Below, piece by piece: positions 1 to 10,284 of a DNA stretch of 64,000 nucleotides. The number at the start of each line of letters is the position of its first letter. Positions within the stretch are counted from its first letter, which is position 1. The position numbers and the translations under genes were made by a program. Source of the stretch: Prochilodus magdalenae (lineage: Eukaryota; Chordata; Actinopteri; Characiformes; Prochilodontidae); contig JAMWET010005499.1 in the NCBI GenBank assembly GCA_024036415.1, positions 62,001 to 126,000 of the forward strand, written 5' to 3'. The notes beneath the pieces are model-generated. The model worked only from the letters and a program-made list of their open reading frames with translations. It had not been told where the DNA came from and ran no database searches.

Positions 1-888
1 CTTCTGGGTCATTATGTGAGACAAGGATTCTAAAACAATGACCAATTTGATAAACAGTTTGCTGCTGCTCAGAAGCTTACAGTTATACAACTCGATCTTT
101 TCATAATTAAATGCGAAATGAAAAAGAGACGTCGCTGCACTAGTGTACCCTTGCCTGATTGGGTAAACTCATTTGCATGAGGCTGAAATCTACAGAACAA
201 GATCCATTTCAACGCACATCAACATGTGCACAACAATGTGGCAGAGCTCTCCACTGAAATGAATAGGATGCAGTGAAATGGAATTGCAAGCCAGCACGGG
301 CTGTCAGCTTGGATGTAGCAATATTTGTATTTTGTCTGGAAGGCCACAAACAAAGTCCCCACTCACCTGCAAAAGGCAGTCAAGTGGTCTTTCTGTTTAT
401 CTTTGCAGGCTTAATAGGATACGGTGTCATTGCTCACCTGTAGTTTGGTTTTCTGAGATGAAGAGAATCAGCTTTTCACTGTTATCAATACAATATGATA
501 GCTGCTGGGAGGCTTATTTGCTCTTTGAATTGCTCTGGAGCGCTAACACTCAGCATTCAGCTCCACAGTGCGTACAAAAAAATGTAAATTGAATCAGCAA
601 TAAGAAAAACAAAACAGTGGATGAATCTTGAGCACAGAGCGCAGCACAGCCATAAAAAGCCACATGGCCACATATTTCTTTTGCTGAGTATGCTGAAAAT
701 GTTATAAAAACACTGACTCCTTTTTTTAAAGATATTTCTATAGAATAGATCTTTAATAGAGAGCTTTTTATAAACCCTTTTCAAGTGAAACCTACACTAC
801 ATATTCAAGCATTTGCAGATACTGCTTCTAATTAGCGGATCCTGTTACTTCAAGGTGCATCCATTAATAACAAAGGCATTCATTTTAG
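1..888. other. Unique intergenic or intronic DNA
   Basis: I see no gene, repeat family or RNA gene. Open frames on both strands are short and have no recognisable domain. Base composition is A+T-rich like most of the window. Confidence 0.5.
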
Positions 889-1213
889 CATTATAAAGTC
901 CACCATGCCAAATGACAAGCATCTGCTAGAGTACTGGGCTATGAAGAAGTGGAAGCGCGTTCTGTAAAGTGATGGAGCACTTCTGGTTGAGCTGAAGTGG
1001 CATTTGTGTCCGGAACAAATTATCCAACATCAGTATCTGACCTCACTAATGCTCTTGAGGCTGAATGGGCTCAATTCCTCATAGCCATGTTCCAACATTC
1101 ACTGTAAAACAGCCTTCCCACAAGAGTAGCAGCAAACCTCCCCATCAATACCATTGATTTCAGAAGAAGCGTTGGATGAGCAGGTGTGTACCAACCTTTG
1201 GACATATAGTGCA
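889..1213 (+). mobile_element. Tc1 family A relic, internally deleted, 3' half
   Basis: The stretch from about 900 to 985 resembles the part of a teleost Tc1 transposase gene just before the WSDE motif (caatgccaag...tggaaacgtgttctct-like). From 1023 it jumps to the C-terminal coding region ('cagtatctgacctcactaat', 'gctgaatgg', 'gccttccca') and ends with a terminal-repeat-like 'tttggacatatagtgcat' near 1213. The catalytic middle is missing and the frame is broken, so this is a non-functional deletion derivative. The same family recurs at 19.4, 38.3 and 47.5 kb. The assignment rests on remembered consensus and on those internal matches. Confidence 0.7.
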
Positions 1214-1812
1214 TCAGACTGTGTCTGTTACAGCCAGACTATAAATGATAAAAGCTTTCCTCAAACTACTTTAAATAAGAGCTAATAGAACATGATTCTT
1301 AATTGTTGCTTGGGCGTTTGTATTAGACTCTTTATGATGCCACTGTAAAACAATGTAAAGACCATCTGGTATTTATAAATCATGATAAATGGTGTCTTGG
1401 TTTTATACTGACTCACTCATGAAAACCCGCTGCTTAGGCTACAGCTTCTATTCGCAGTCAGTGGCATATTTAGAGCAGCATCCAAGACCACATACTATAC
1501 CAAAGTTTGCATACTATACATGTTATAGTAATAATTGTGATATTATTGTGATGTGTACTACTATTACACACTATTTAATGTGGAAGTGTGATATGTTGGA
1601 CAGCATAGAACGTCTTGAAGGAGTGACTTTTTTGCACAAAACAGGTCCTATGCAATCAAAATGTGTCAATTCAAGGTTTACGCCTTCAGTCTGGTAACTG
1701 AAGTTCAAAGTAAGTTGGTGGTATCTACCCAGATATCAAAGATGAAAAAGATATTGGACAATTATCCACTGGGTGGTTTAAGATTCTAACCTGAACATTG
1801 AAATGAGAGTAT
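1214..1812. other. Unique A+T-rich DNA
   Basis: Nothing recognisable beyond short spurious open frames on the plus strand. Confidence 0.4.
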
Positions 1813-2400
1813 TACTGCAATGAAAATAAACAAAAAATGACTGACATGTATTTCACAGTATTCTCTATGGTAACTGAAACGTGCCATATAGAGTGTAATA
1901 CCTCCACCAGCATGAATAACAGCTGTGATTGGAGTTGGCATGAAACGGACACGTTTCTGAAAGTTGGCCACATGAGTGTTCTGCCACTCTTGCATCAAAG
2001 AATTGCACAGTTCGGCCGGATGTGGTGGATGCCTTCCTTGTCACTATGCTGAGCAGAATTTCCTGTAGACTGGGATTTGTGTTACTGCTGGTAGAACCGT
2101 ATGACTGTAAGCTTCCATAGACCTGCAAATTCAGCTACCATCTTCACAATACGGCCTTCGGCATGCCCAAATGCAATCACTCTTTTTAGCCAACCATTAA
2201 TATCTGCCCTGGAGCCATTTTCCACACATGGAACTGTACCACTGTACCACCTCTTCTCAATCTACGAATCCCATCACTCACACCCCACAGGGATGATAGC
2301 CCCATCATCCTTGTGCAGCGCCATCTGCAGGAACCAAGTCTACAAATTACTACCACCTTAAACACACAAGGTGACTAGTTCTTGTTCTGTGAGCTTATAC
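1813..2400 (-). mobile_element. Tc1 family G, internally deleted copy with both ends
   Basis: A 588-bp element read on the minus strand. Its right end (about 2370-2400, 'ggtgactagttcttgttctg') and left end (1813-1850, 'aaaaaatgactgacatg' side) are inverted copies of each other. They also match the right end of the 36.5-kb copy, which supports them as terminal inverted repeats. Inside, the minus strand encodes an N-terminal helix-turn-helix-like segment (VAEFAG...TVIRFYQ) followed, after a deletion, by a transposase C-terminus (FMPTPITAVIHAGGG, compare Tc1 MPxRxxAVIxAxGG). The whole DDE core is absent. The length suits a MITE-like derivative mobilised in trans. Confidence 0.7.
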
Positions 2401-3310
2401 TGTTATACTGTTTATGCATAAATGAAATCTGCTGTGCCATGAACAGAAAAGTATCTTCATGTAATCCTGATGTTTTATGGTTTAGATCACATAGTTAAAG
2501 CAATATAGTGCCTGCATAGATGGTCCAGAGAAGAAACTTTCCCCATTACTGTATCTTATCTTGTTTACTTCCAGAGTTTATGGGCATGGCGATGGGAATG
2601 CATTTTCATGCCAGTGTGTAATTTGGAGCAAAGCTTTTAAAGCAGGCTGATACTATAAACAGCCTTTAATTAGTAAGCAGCTATCAACAAGCACACTGTA
2701 AACAAAATACTTTCCTGTGTTTTTCAAAGCAGAAATGCTGCTCTGGCATGTCACTCAAGCCCACATTACAGATCAAGCATGAACCACAGTGTGTTGAGGA
2801 ATCAATGTTTCGAAACTGCTTAAGCTGCCGTAGACATGACAAGACACCGTATATTATGTTTGTCATTGGTTCCACTGATAGTTAGCAGAAGAAACACCAT
2901 TTTAATTTGAAACAGATTTCTCAAGTTTATTTGTCTGGACATGTCAGGACATATATGCTGTGAAATGCTTGTGGTGAGGCTCAGGTTAATACTTTACAGC
3001 AGGGCATATATATATTTATATCCTCCTGAGACCCCAGTGTCCTCATATGAGGACATTACAGTTCTGCTTCTCTGCACTATAATACATTTTAAAATGTTGA
3101 CCCTTTTACCTCATGCCAAAACATCTTCCTGTACAATGACAATGTATAGTTTTTATACTTGTTAGGTCCTGCTAATCACAAATAAATAGGAAACATTAAA
3201 ATTGCACACCAAGCAAGTTCGGGTCTCAGGATTATATATATGTCAGACTCGTTGATATTGTCCATAGCACTGATATGATATATTGATATTAATAATAACG
3301 TATACTGTAG
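2401..3310. other. Unique DNA
   Basis: No repeat or gene signal was found. Several AT-rich runs occur around 3000-3300. Confidence 0.4.
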
Positions 3311-3900
3311 TGGTATTGGTGAAAGACTGTTCAGGAGCTTAATAGCCTGTAGGTAGAAACTGTTCTTTAGCCAGACTGTTCCGGCCTGGGGCGCTGCTAT
3401 ACCTCTTGCCTGATAACAGGAAAGTGAACAGGCTGTGTGGCTACTGTCCCCCCGGATCTTTTGGAGTTGAATTTACATTTATCTGACGTTCTTATGTAGC
3501 ACAGAGCAGTCTTATCCAGAGCAACTTACAGGTTAACCATATTACAGGTGGGCCAACGTAGTGTTAGCAGTCTTGCCCAAGGACTCTTATTGGTGTAGCA
3601 CAGCATAAGTCACACGGACCGGATTTCGAACCTCAGTCTCCCACATGCGGTGACGGCTCCCTGGTGGGTAGTGGTGTTATCCGCTGAGCTACACCAACCT
3701 ACTACTCAGGCAGCAGGACTGGTCGATGTCCTGTAAGTCTGGAAATTTGTTGCGTATGATGGATTTTGCTGTCCTCATCACTGTCATCAGGGCCTTGTGT
3801 TCGTAGGCAGTGCAACTGCCATCACAGACAGTGATGCAGCCCTGGAGGATGCTCTCGATGATGCCTCAGTAGAACGGAGGCAGACAAATTGTCATTAATT
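3311..3900 (-). pseudogene. LINE ORF2 C-terminal relic, split by a SINE
   Basis: On the minus strand, 3890-3701 translates to a stretch containing GIIESILQGCITVCDG and ALMTVMRTAKSIIR, ending in DLQDIDQSC. This is the region downstream of reverse transcriptase in fish non-LTR retrotransposons (typical pattern IESIL..CITVWYGN, ALQRVVKTA, LQDIY). After a SINE insertion at 3471-3700 the similarity resumes at 3470-3311 with HSLFTFLLSGKRY, corresponding to the family's HGLFSLLPSGKRYRS tail. Stop codons and frameshifts are present, and the endonuclease and reverse transcriptase domains are absent, so this is a dead 5'-truncated copy. The clade (L2, Rex or another) cannot be fixed from this piece. 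Confidence 0.8.
3471..3700 (-). mobile_element. tRNA-derived SINE (GAGCGTC-tail type), full length
   Basis: Read on the minus strand, the element begins 'ggttggtgtagctcagcgga', with a pol III box A-like TAGCTCAGCGGA. Box B follows at about 3629-3640 (GGTTCGAAATCC). It continues through the 'aataagagtccttgggcaag' body to a tail related to 'gctctggataagagcgtc' and 'aaatgtaaat'. The tail holds an extra segment, making this copy longer than the others. It lies inside the LINE relic and is therefore younger. Other copies are at 12.8, 15.7 and 57.8 kb. Confidence 0.85.
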
Positions 3901-4994
3901 TCAATCATTTAATTTATGACAGCTTGTGAAAAGATGTTGGACCATTTACATAAAGAAGGCCAGCTCTTTAGATACATGTGTGTACAAAAGTGCAAGATCT
4001 GCTGTGCAAAAATCAGTCACCAACCATAATTTAGGCAACTGCAAGTCAAAATGCTCATTTAGTTATTCATTTCTTTTAGGAAATATTACTGAGGAGATAT
4101 GGTGATGCACTCGCATAAGGAAAGGAAAACGAATAATTAATATAATAAACAATTATAATAAACAAATTATTTGTTGTTTCTAAGATCTGAAAACAGGTTT
4201 TCAGTTACAGTTATGATATGTGTTTCTGTGATAACAGTAACAAAAAACAACTTTAATATTCATAACACCTTTCCTGAGAAAGTCTGAGATGTGGTAATTG
4301 AGTGAGTGAATTTGGGAAGATGAACAGAGATTCGTCTCACCAGTTGAGCACGGCCTTGGGGCCCTGCGAGGTTTTTTGCCCATTAGTTCCGCACCGTGAT
4401 TCAATGAGACACGAGGCACGTGTGTAGCTCTTCCTGAGTCCCCGTGAACTAATCAGAGCAGAGATCATTGCCAGGCAAACAGTCTATTAAAGAACAAAGG
4501 GCTGTACTGTAAGCAACGAAGGGCTGGCATCAGCACCGGCGTAGCGGAGAGAGAATGTTTTTTTGTTTTTCTTCAGAAATTCATCTTCTTCTATCCGAGT
4601 TTATTCTGACGTTATTGATTTCATCAAGCTGCGTGAAGACAGAACGAGAAGCTTGTTATCCACGGTCGTTACTGCAGCCAGACTAGATTTGATGGATGTT
4701 TCCATGGCCATGCTTCACTGCACCCTCCATAATTCAGTCTCAGACAGACGCAGCTGTTGCAAAGTAGGAGGATAGTATGGCCATCTATTAAAACATGACA
4801 CCAACTCTAAAGGTGCAGAAAAAACAATAATGGTAGTTTTATGCGCTTCCAATTGAAGCCAATGGGGCAGCTGCTTTGGAACCTGGCCATTTTATACGGT
4901 TGTTTCAAAACTGAGTTGCTTTCAAAGTGATAAGAAGCCTCTCTGCAGCAATCCACTTAATAAACGGGCAATTTGTGATGTACTGTTTCTTGAT
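3901..4994. other. Unique DNA with a regulatory-looking block near 4330-4560
   Basis: Most of the stretch is A+T-rich and featureless. About 4330-4560 is more balanced in composition, carries several CpGs and a SOX-like 'gaacaaaggg' at about 4492, and matches no repeat that I recognise. It could be a conserved non-coding element or a small exon, but the sequence alone does not decide. Confidence 0.25.
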
Positions 4995-5990
4995 GGTCTT
5001 GAAAAAGTTTAGACATCTAAGTTAGTATGTACTTAGTTTCAACCTCTTTTCCTGATGTCACATTTCATAAAATGCCTTTGTAACTGGGAGCTTGGAGACT
5101 TCCTGTGTTTGCTATTGGAATTTCCACTCACTCTTCCTTGCAGAACATGACTAGGTCTGTGGTATTCATGTTTAAGGTTTCCAATGAGGAGTCATGAGGG
5201 GACTGTCAGGGCCATTCTAATGCTACAGCTTGTGTTCGTAAAGTAGTTTATTGTGGATTTTAAGGTATGTTTTGGATCATTATCCTGTTGTACTCTGACA
5301 GCCTTTGTACAGCTTCAGTTTCTTGAGTATCTCTAATATTGCCTTTAAGAATTTTCTGATACCATGCAGTAATTTTTGTGCTACACATCCCTTAAGCATT
5401 ATGAGCCACCCATGTTTAACAGTTGCCAATGTGCTCTTTTCTTTAAGTGCTGCTTTGTTCCCCCAAGCATATCTTCAGCGATTGTTAAATTATTTGGTCC
5501 ACAACACTTGCTCCTAGAGTTTCTCTAGCTTATATAGATGTCATTGTCCATACCTCATGCACTGACCTTTGTGATGAGGTCACAGGTAAAGTGCCCTTCT
5601 AGTGACACATGATAATTATGTTTGTGCAGTAACAGTAGGACCACCACTCCCACCACTCCAGCTAAACCTTCCTGATGCTTCTTTGATGTCATACGGATGT
5701 TTTGCTTTCCTTTTCTGGTCAGCTCCATGAGTTTTCTTGGTTTACTAGATCTTGTCTTGGATTCCAAAGTTCCCCATAACTCCCATTTCTTAATTACATT
5801 TTGAACAGTGGAAGCTGCGAGCTAGAAGTGCTTTGATATCTTTTTATAGCCTTCCCTGCATTTGTCGGCATCAATTAACTTTATTTTCAGATCCTCAGCC
5901 CTTGGAGCCCTTGGTTGTTGAGTGTTATCACAAGGTTGAAAAAGTTCAAAGATAATTTAGTAAACTCTGGAGCTGTCATCAGCTTACAAC
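4995..5990 (-). mobile_element. Tc1 family D transposon relic, nearly full length
   Basis: Minus-strand similarity to a Tc1 transposon runs from the DNA-binding domain near 5925 down to the C-terminal and 3' region near 5000, which ends in 'aacttagatgtctaaact'. Stops, frameshifts and small deletions disrupt it throughout. I could not define the terminal repeats with confidence, so the boundaries are approximate to about 30 bp. Confidence 0.8.
5180..5925 (-). pseudogene. Tc1-like transposase, broken (family D)
   Basis: The enzyme would cut and paste its own element through a DD(34)E catalytic core after binding the inverted repeats with paired helix-turn-helix domains. Three parts are legible on the minus strand. 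The first is an N-terminal HTH (KLIDADKCREGYKKI, then STVQNVIKKW, then SSKPRKL, equivalent to the GRPRK linker). The second is the second-Asp motif VQQDNDPKHTLKSTINYF at 5293-5240. The third is ALEWP-stop-QSPHD near 5205-5190, matching the family's WPSQSPD. Between them, KHGWLIMLKGC corresponds to KHGGGSIMLWGC. In-frame stops and frame changes rule out function. The catalytic Glu region is degraded. Confidence 0.85.
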
Positions 5991-8150
5991 TGGGAATGAC
6001 AATTCTTCACCAGAACTACTGCACATGCCACAGTTTGTAAGCTATTTACATATAAACAAAGGTTGGCAAAGGTTGAATTTACCTCTTTTCACTTCAAAAA
6101 CCAAAAAAACATTTCCAAACCTTTGCATAAAACTGGACATTATTATGTGTGTGCATAACATACATGTCCAATGTAATGTTACAAACGTGTCAGAGAGAAA
6201 TTCATTCAAAAACCTATAAATGCAGTAACCTATAAATGTAGTCCCATATTTGATAAAGTTTCAACACTGTTATAATCGATTGACAAAAATCCACTAAGCA
6301 TGCCTCGGCATCAACTTCGCACACAGCAGTGCCAACCAATGTTTAAACTTCCACATTGGTTACAAAACATGTACAATGCCAAACTCCTCCACATATATAC
6401 AGTAGCTTTTGAATAGTGCATTGATTTGGATTTAAATCTGGAAACAAAATACCTTATTATACCTTAACTTGGCAAATACTATATTAAAGAAAACAATTCT
6501 CTTATAATTCTACTTGCCAGACATAATAATATCTGGTTCTATGGACAGCACTGGTGCAATATATATTTTAATGTTTTTTTTTAATTCTATTTAAAAACCA
6601 CAGAGAGACTGTATGTGTATGTGTTTGTTTAAATACGCTTATACAAAATTTCCAATGGCTTCATAATATACATTTTTTTACAAAAGCTTCATGTTTCTTT
6701 TGACTAAATCTGGATCAATGAAACTTCTTTTTTATTACTAGGTTTAAGGTATATGTAAGACTTTTCTGAAGCAAAGATTTCTTTGGTAAGAAGTAGCATT
6801 ACTTCCTACTGCAGAGAAAACACGCTGGAATAAGGTGGGAGTGTGCTGCAAATTGCCCTGTAAAATCTGACACAATAATTGAATAGTCAGAGCTGTTGGT
6901 CGCATTTTGCTGCGGGTTTTCAGACTACATTATATATCGCCCCATCAAATGCAAAATCAACAGTGATTGAGGTGTGATGGCAATTGCACATAATTCTTTG
7001 AGTTCCTTTGAGTTTTAAGTTTTGAGATCTCTTTGAAATCTGTATCAACATGTTCAAAATGATCATATTCACCCGCTTGCAGAAGGTGGCTGAAGCGCAA
7101 CATATTCTTCCACATGTCCCCTTATATACATTTTCACCAGAGAAGTCTTTAAAATCTCAAATAACGCAGAATAGCTTTTAGGAACACAAGTTCTTTTACC
7201 AGTAAAGCCCAAATTCATTTATTATGGATTGTATTAGTACATAAATAGGCCTGCAGGCCTCAACACTAATTGCATAGTAATACATAATAAACCCTCTCAA
7301 GACCTTGTTATACAAATGACTTAGCATGACTTACTTTTCAATTTGCGCAATTAAAGACTGCAAAAAAGTTTCGCATTTTTTCAATGTGTTATTTAGTAGT
7401 CTTTAATAATGATGACTAATGTTCTACTTTAGAATGAAATGTATATTTAAGTACTAATAAATTCTGCTTTAAAGCAATAACTGCAAAGGTTATTTGATGT
7501 ATCTAGAACTTATATGGTGCCAAATGCAAAAATAACAAAAAATAAATAAATAAACATAAAACTATTTCAACACAAAGCTCAGTATATACAAAATCACCAT
7601 TTACAGGGTACTTTTCTGTTGTGAGGCGACTGTTCTAATACATAACCTCTACATTTTATGTGGACATAATATACTTTTTTATTATTATTAAATTATATAT
7701 GCAGTTCTTTACAGGTGAAGCTAGAATTTAATGCAAAGTTGGTGGAAGTTGGAATTAAAGAATACTAGCCCATTTTTTATGCCACTAGCAAAACTCAAAG
7801 AGAATTAGTCCATATATTTAGTGTGTACAAGCTGTGTTTGCAATTCATGCGCTTGCTAGTGAGTTACAGTATATATTGAGTTATATATTCAAAATTAGTC
7901 TAAATCAAGGCTATTATAACCGTCACTTTGGAAACACTGTCACAAAGTAGATTGTTTCCTTATTTATTGTAATGGAATAAATGTAATTTAGGCATAACAC
8001 TGTTCACAGCAAAAGGAAGTCTGAGATCAGTCTGTTAAAAATCCAAAATGTGTTTTCAGCCCAGTGTGAAACATACTAGCCATCTATAATAGATATAAGA
8101 CTCTATGTCCTGACATTGTATGAAAACGAACCTATGTATATGTATGTGTT
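5991..8150. other. Unique A+T-rich DNA
   Basis: Long stretch with poly-A and poly-T runs and no long open frames. I see no repeat family, no terminal repeats and no RNA gene. Confidence 0.45.
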
Positions 8151-9215
8151 AACCCTCCAGGTCAAGAGAGGATGAGGTGTGGGCTTGATCTGATGGGTGG
8201 ACGGCGGTTTTTGCTTCCTGGGATGTTGTTTGCCATCTCATTTTCTCACCTTGCTCCTGTTTGACTTATTGCAGTGGAATGCCGGAGCAAGGCGTGTCTT
8301 TCCCCTTCCAGCAAGCAGATGAAGGGGAGAAGTGAGATGAAGGAAAAGAATTCCTTTGTGAGTTTGTGTATGAAGGAAGCCCAATCCCAAAACAAACGAT
8401 GGACCCAATCCACACACCTCTCTCGCCAACACTTTAGGGGTCAAGCCATGGGTTAGTCCACAAGCCACGTTTTCTTGGGAGATAAGACGCTCCTTGCGAG
8501 CGGGTGTCGAAGAGGAAACCGCAGCAAAAAAGCTAAATGGCTTTCTCGGCTGTATAACGTTCAGGCATGCTATCCACCCTCCCATCAACACGGGCCAATT
8601 AAAATAAAAGAAGCCCTGTCCTGTGTGCAATGCTTGAGCTTCAGCCAACTAGTGAACTCCCTTTACTGTTCCAACTTTCCATCCAGAACGACTGCAGCAT
8701 TCCACCTTCTGAAAAGACGGACGTATTTGGCCTGTAAATGCTGCGCCCACAGATCCGTTCTTGCATAGAAGTTAGGAATCGTATAATACATCGAAATACT
8801 TTCATGTTGAGTGTGCTGTTATTTTTACATTGCATGTTTTTGGATGTGTGTGAAAGGTCACACTGGTACCGAAGCATTTGAAAGTTGAAATTTGATGCTG
8901 TCGAAACACTGTCGTACTCCAGTGTGAAAAATCTGTTATTTTGGCAAACAACATGCTGCAGTTTCACAATCCTTTGAATGGGATTTATGCCAGTATCCTA
9001 TAAAGCATTTGTCATAAAGGAACATTTTAGTGCTACAGGTCATGCTAGGCAAAAGATTTGTCAGCAGTGGGCAAAACCTCTAGACAAACAAATAGATTTG
9101 GTAAAAACACTTACATTTGTTATGGAATTTATTCATTTTAAATAAGATTTAGTTTGTATTCCAGCAAAAAGTCACATGATTACAGTTTTTCCACTGGATC
9201 CAAATACTAAAATGA
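8151..9215. other. Better-balanced unique block (about 8150-8780) plus flank
   Basis: From about 8150 to 8780 the sequence is richer in G+C and in CpG than its flanks and keeps open frames on both strands (136 codons on minus at 8238-8648, 97 on plus at 8475-8768). No domain is recognisable in either frame, and overlapping open frames on both strands usually mean composition rather than coding. It may be a conserved non-coding element, an exon or an old repeat. Confidence 0.25.
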
Positions 9216-10284
9216 TACAACCTCAAATCACAGTTGGGAAAGTGTGGAAAATGAAAACTACAACAAAAAAAAACTTACTTTGAATTTTTTTTTATATTGC
9301 GGACATAATGAACACAAATATGTGATGTTTGGTCTGGTCAAGGTTATTTCATTTGTTAATATGCATTCATTCCTGCAACCCATTCCAGAAAAGTTGGAAG
9401 GTAAAGTATTTATTACTTTATAATGCTGCTTCTCACACCAACCTTCTCAACAAAATATGTTCTGGTACCAAAGATAGTAAAGTGTGAAGTGTTTTAATGT
9501 TATTTTGTCCCATTTTTCCTGCAAACAGTCCGAGGTCCTGTTCAAAAATCCTGTCAGGACGGCAGGCAGGCCAAGCCAGAATCCGTACCCTCTTCTTCCA
9601 TAGCCATGTCTTTGTAATGTGCGCAGCATGTGGCTTTACACTGTCCTGTTGAAAAATCCTGCTAATGTGTTTCTCTAAGACGTCAATGTACTTTTCTATA
9701 TTAACGCTGGGCACTAGCACAACCCCATACCATGACAGATCTGGCATTTGGACTTGGTCTGAATGGTCCTTTTCATCTTTGGCCTGTCTATTAATAAAAA
9801 TACACGTTTCGAGAGGTTGGACGCCACATCTGGATATGATTGACATAAGGTTTCTGTTTTGGTCAATTTTCTCTGGACATGGACTCTGAGAATGTGACTC
9901 TGTATTGTAGTATCTGACGGTGAGAAGCAATTTCTTTCTCCTGCGGTTATATCAGCTGTAGCTGAGTGACAATTACTTGATGCAGCGTATATTAACCTGT
10001 ACATTCAACCAGCTTGAAATCACATTATTATTTATTGGCCTTTTTTTTTTAATTCAATTGCCCTGTTCCAACTTTTTTTTTTTTTGAAAGTGTTACAGGC
10101 CTGAAATACAGGAAAGAAGGTATATTAACAAATGAAATGAAGTTAAACAAAAACATATTGGGTCCATACTGTCTGCAATGAAATAAACATCATAAGCAAT
10201 GCAGCCATAGCAATAAAACATTTAAAAGTACTATATTCTAAGTAACTATATTCTAGTTGTTTTGGCCATACTGGAATTTATGTA
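9216..10284 (-). mobile_element. Tc1 family P transposon relic with both ends
   Basis: The left end begins 'tacaacctcaaatcacagtt' and the right end near 10284 is a decayed inverted match to the teleost 'tacaaccccaattccaa' end. Internal subterminal repeats ('ttccaac' plus 'gttgcagg'-like at 9368-9402, and 10064-10100) have the arrangement seen in this family. At 1069 bp it is shorter than the roughly 1.4-1.6 kb I would expect for a full element, consistent with loss of the transposase N-terminus. Confidence 0.75.
9433..9930 (-). pseudogene. Tc1-like transposase core, truncated (family P)
   Basis: This 165-codon frame is among the two longest in the window. It contains VLEKHISRIFQQDSVKPHAA (family pattern LEQHL..LFQQDNAKPHTA) with the second catalytic Asp at about 9643-9651. 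TKTWLWKKRVRILAWPACRPD follows (pattern TTAWLRSKRVRVLDWPACSPD). Before it, MPDLSWYGVVL is a rearranged remnant of VMVWGC. Past WPACRPD the frame drifts away from the expected SPIENVW segment, so the catalytic Glu is lost or out of frame. The N-terminal HTH domains are missing. The length is about half that of the usual 330-340-residue enzyme. Confidence 0.85.

Noticed and set aside
8238..8648. 136-codon minus-strand open frame
   Set aside because: Overlapped by plus-strand frames of similar length, with no domain and no visible splice or start context. Treated as a compositional effect.
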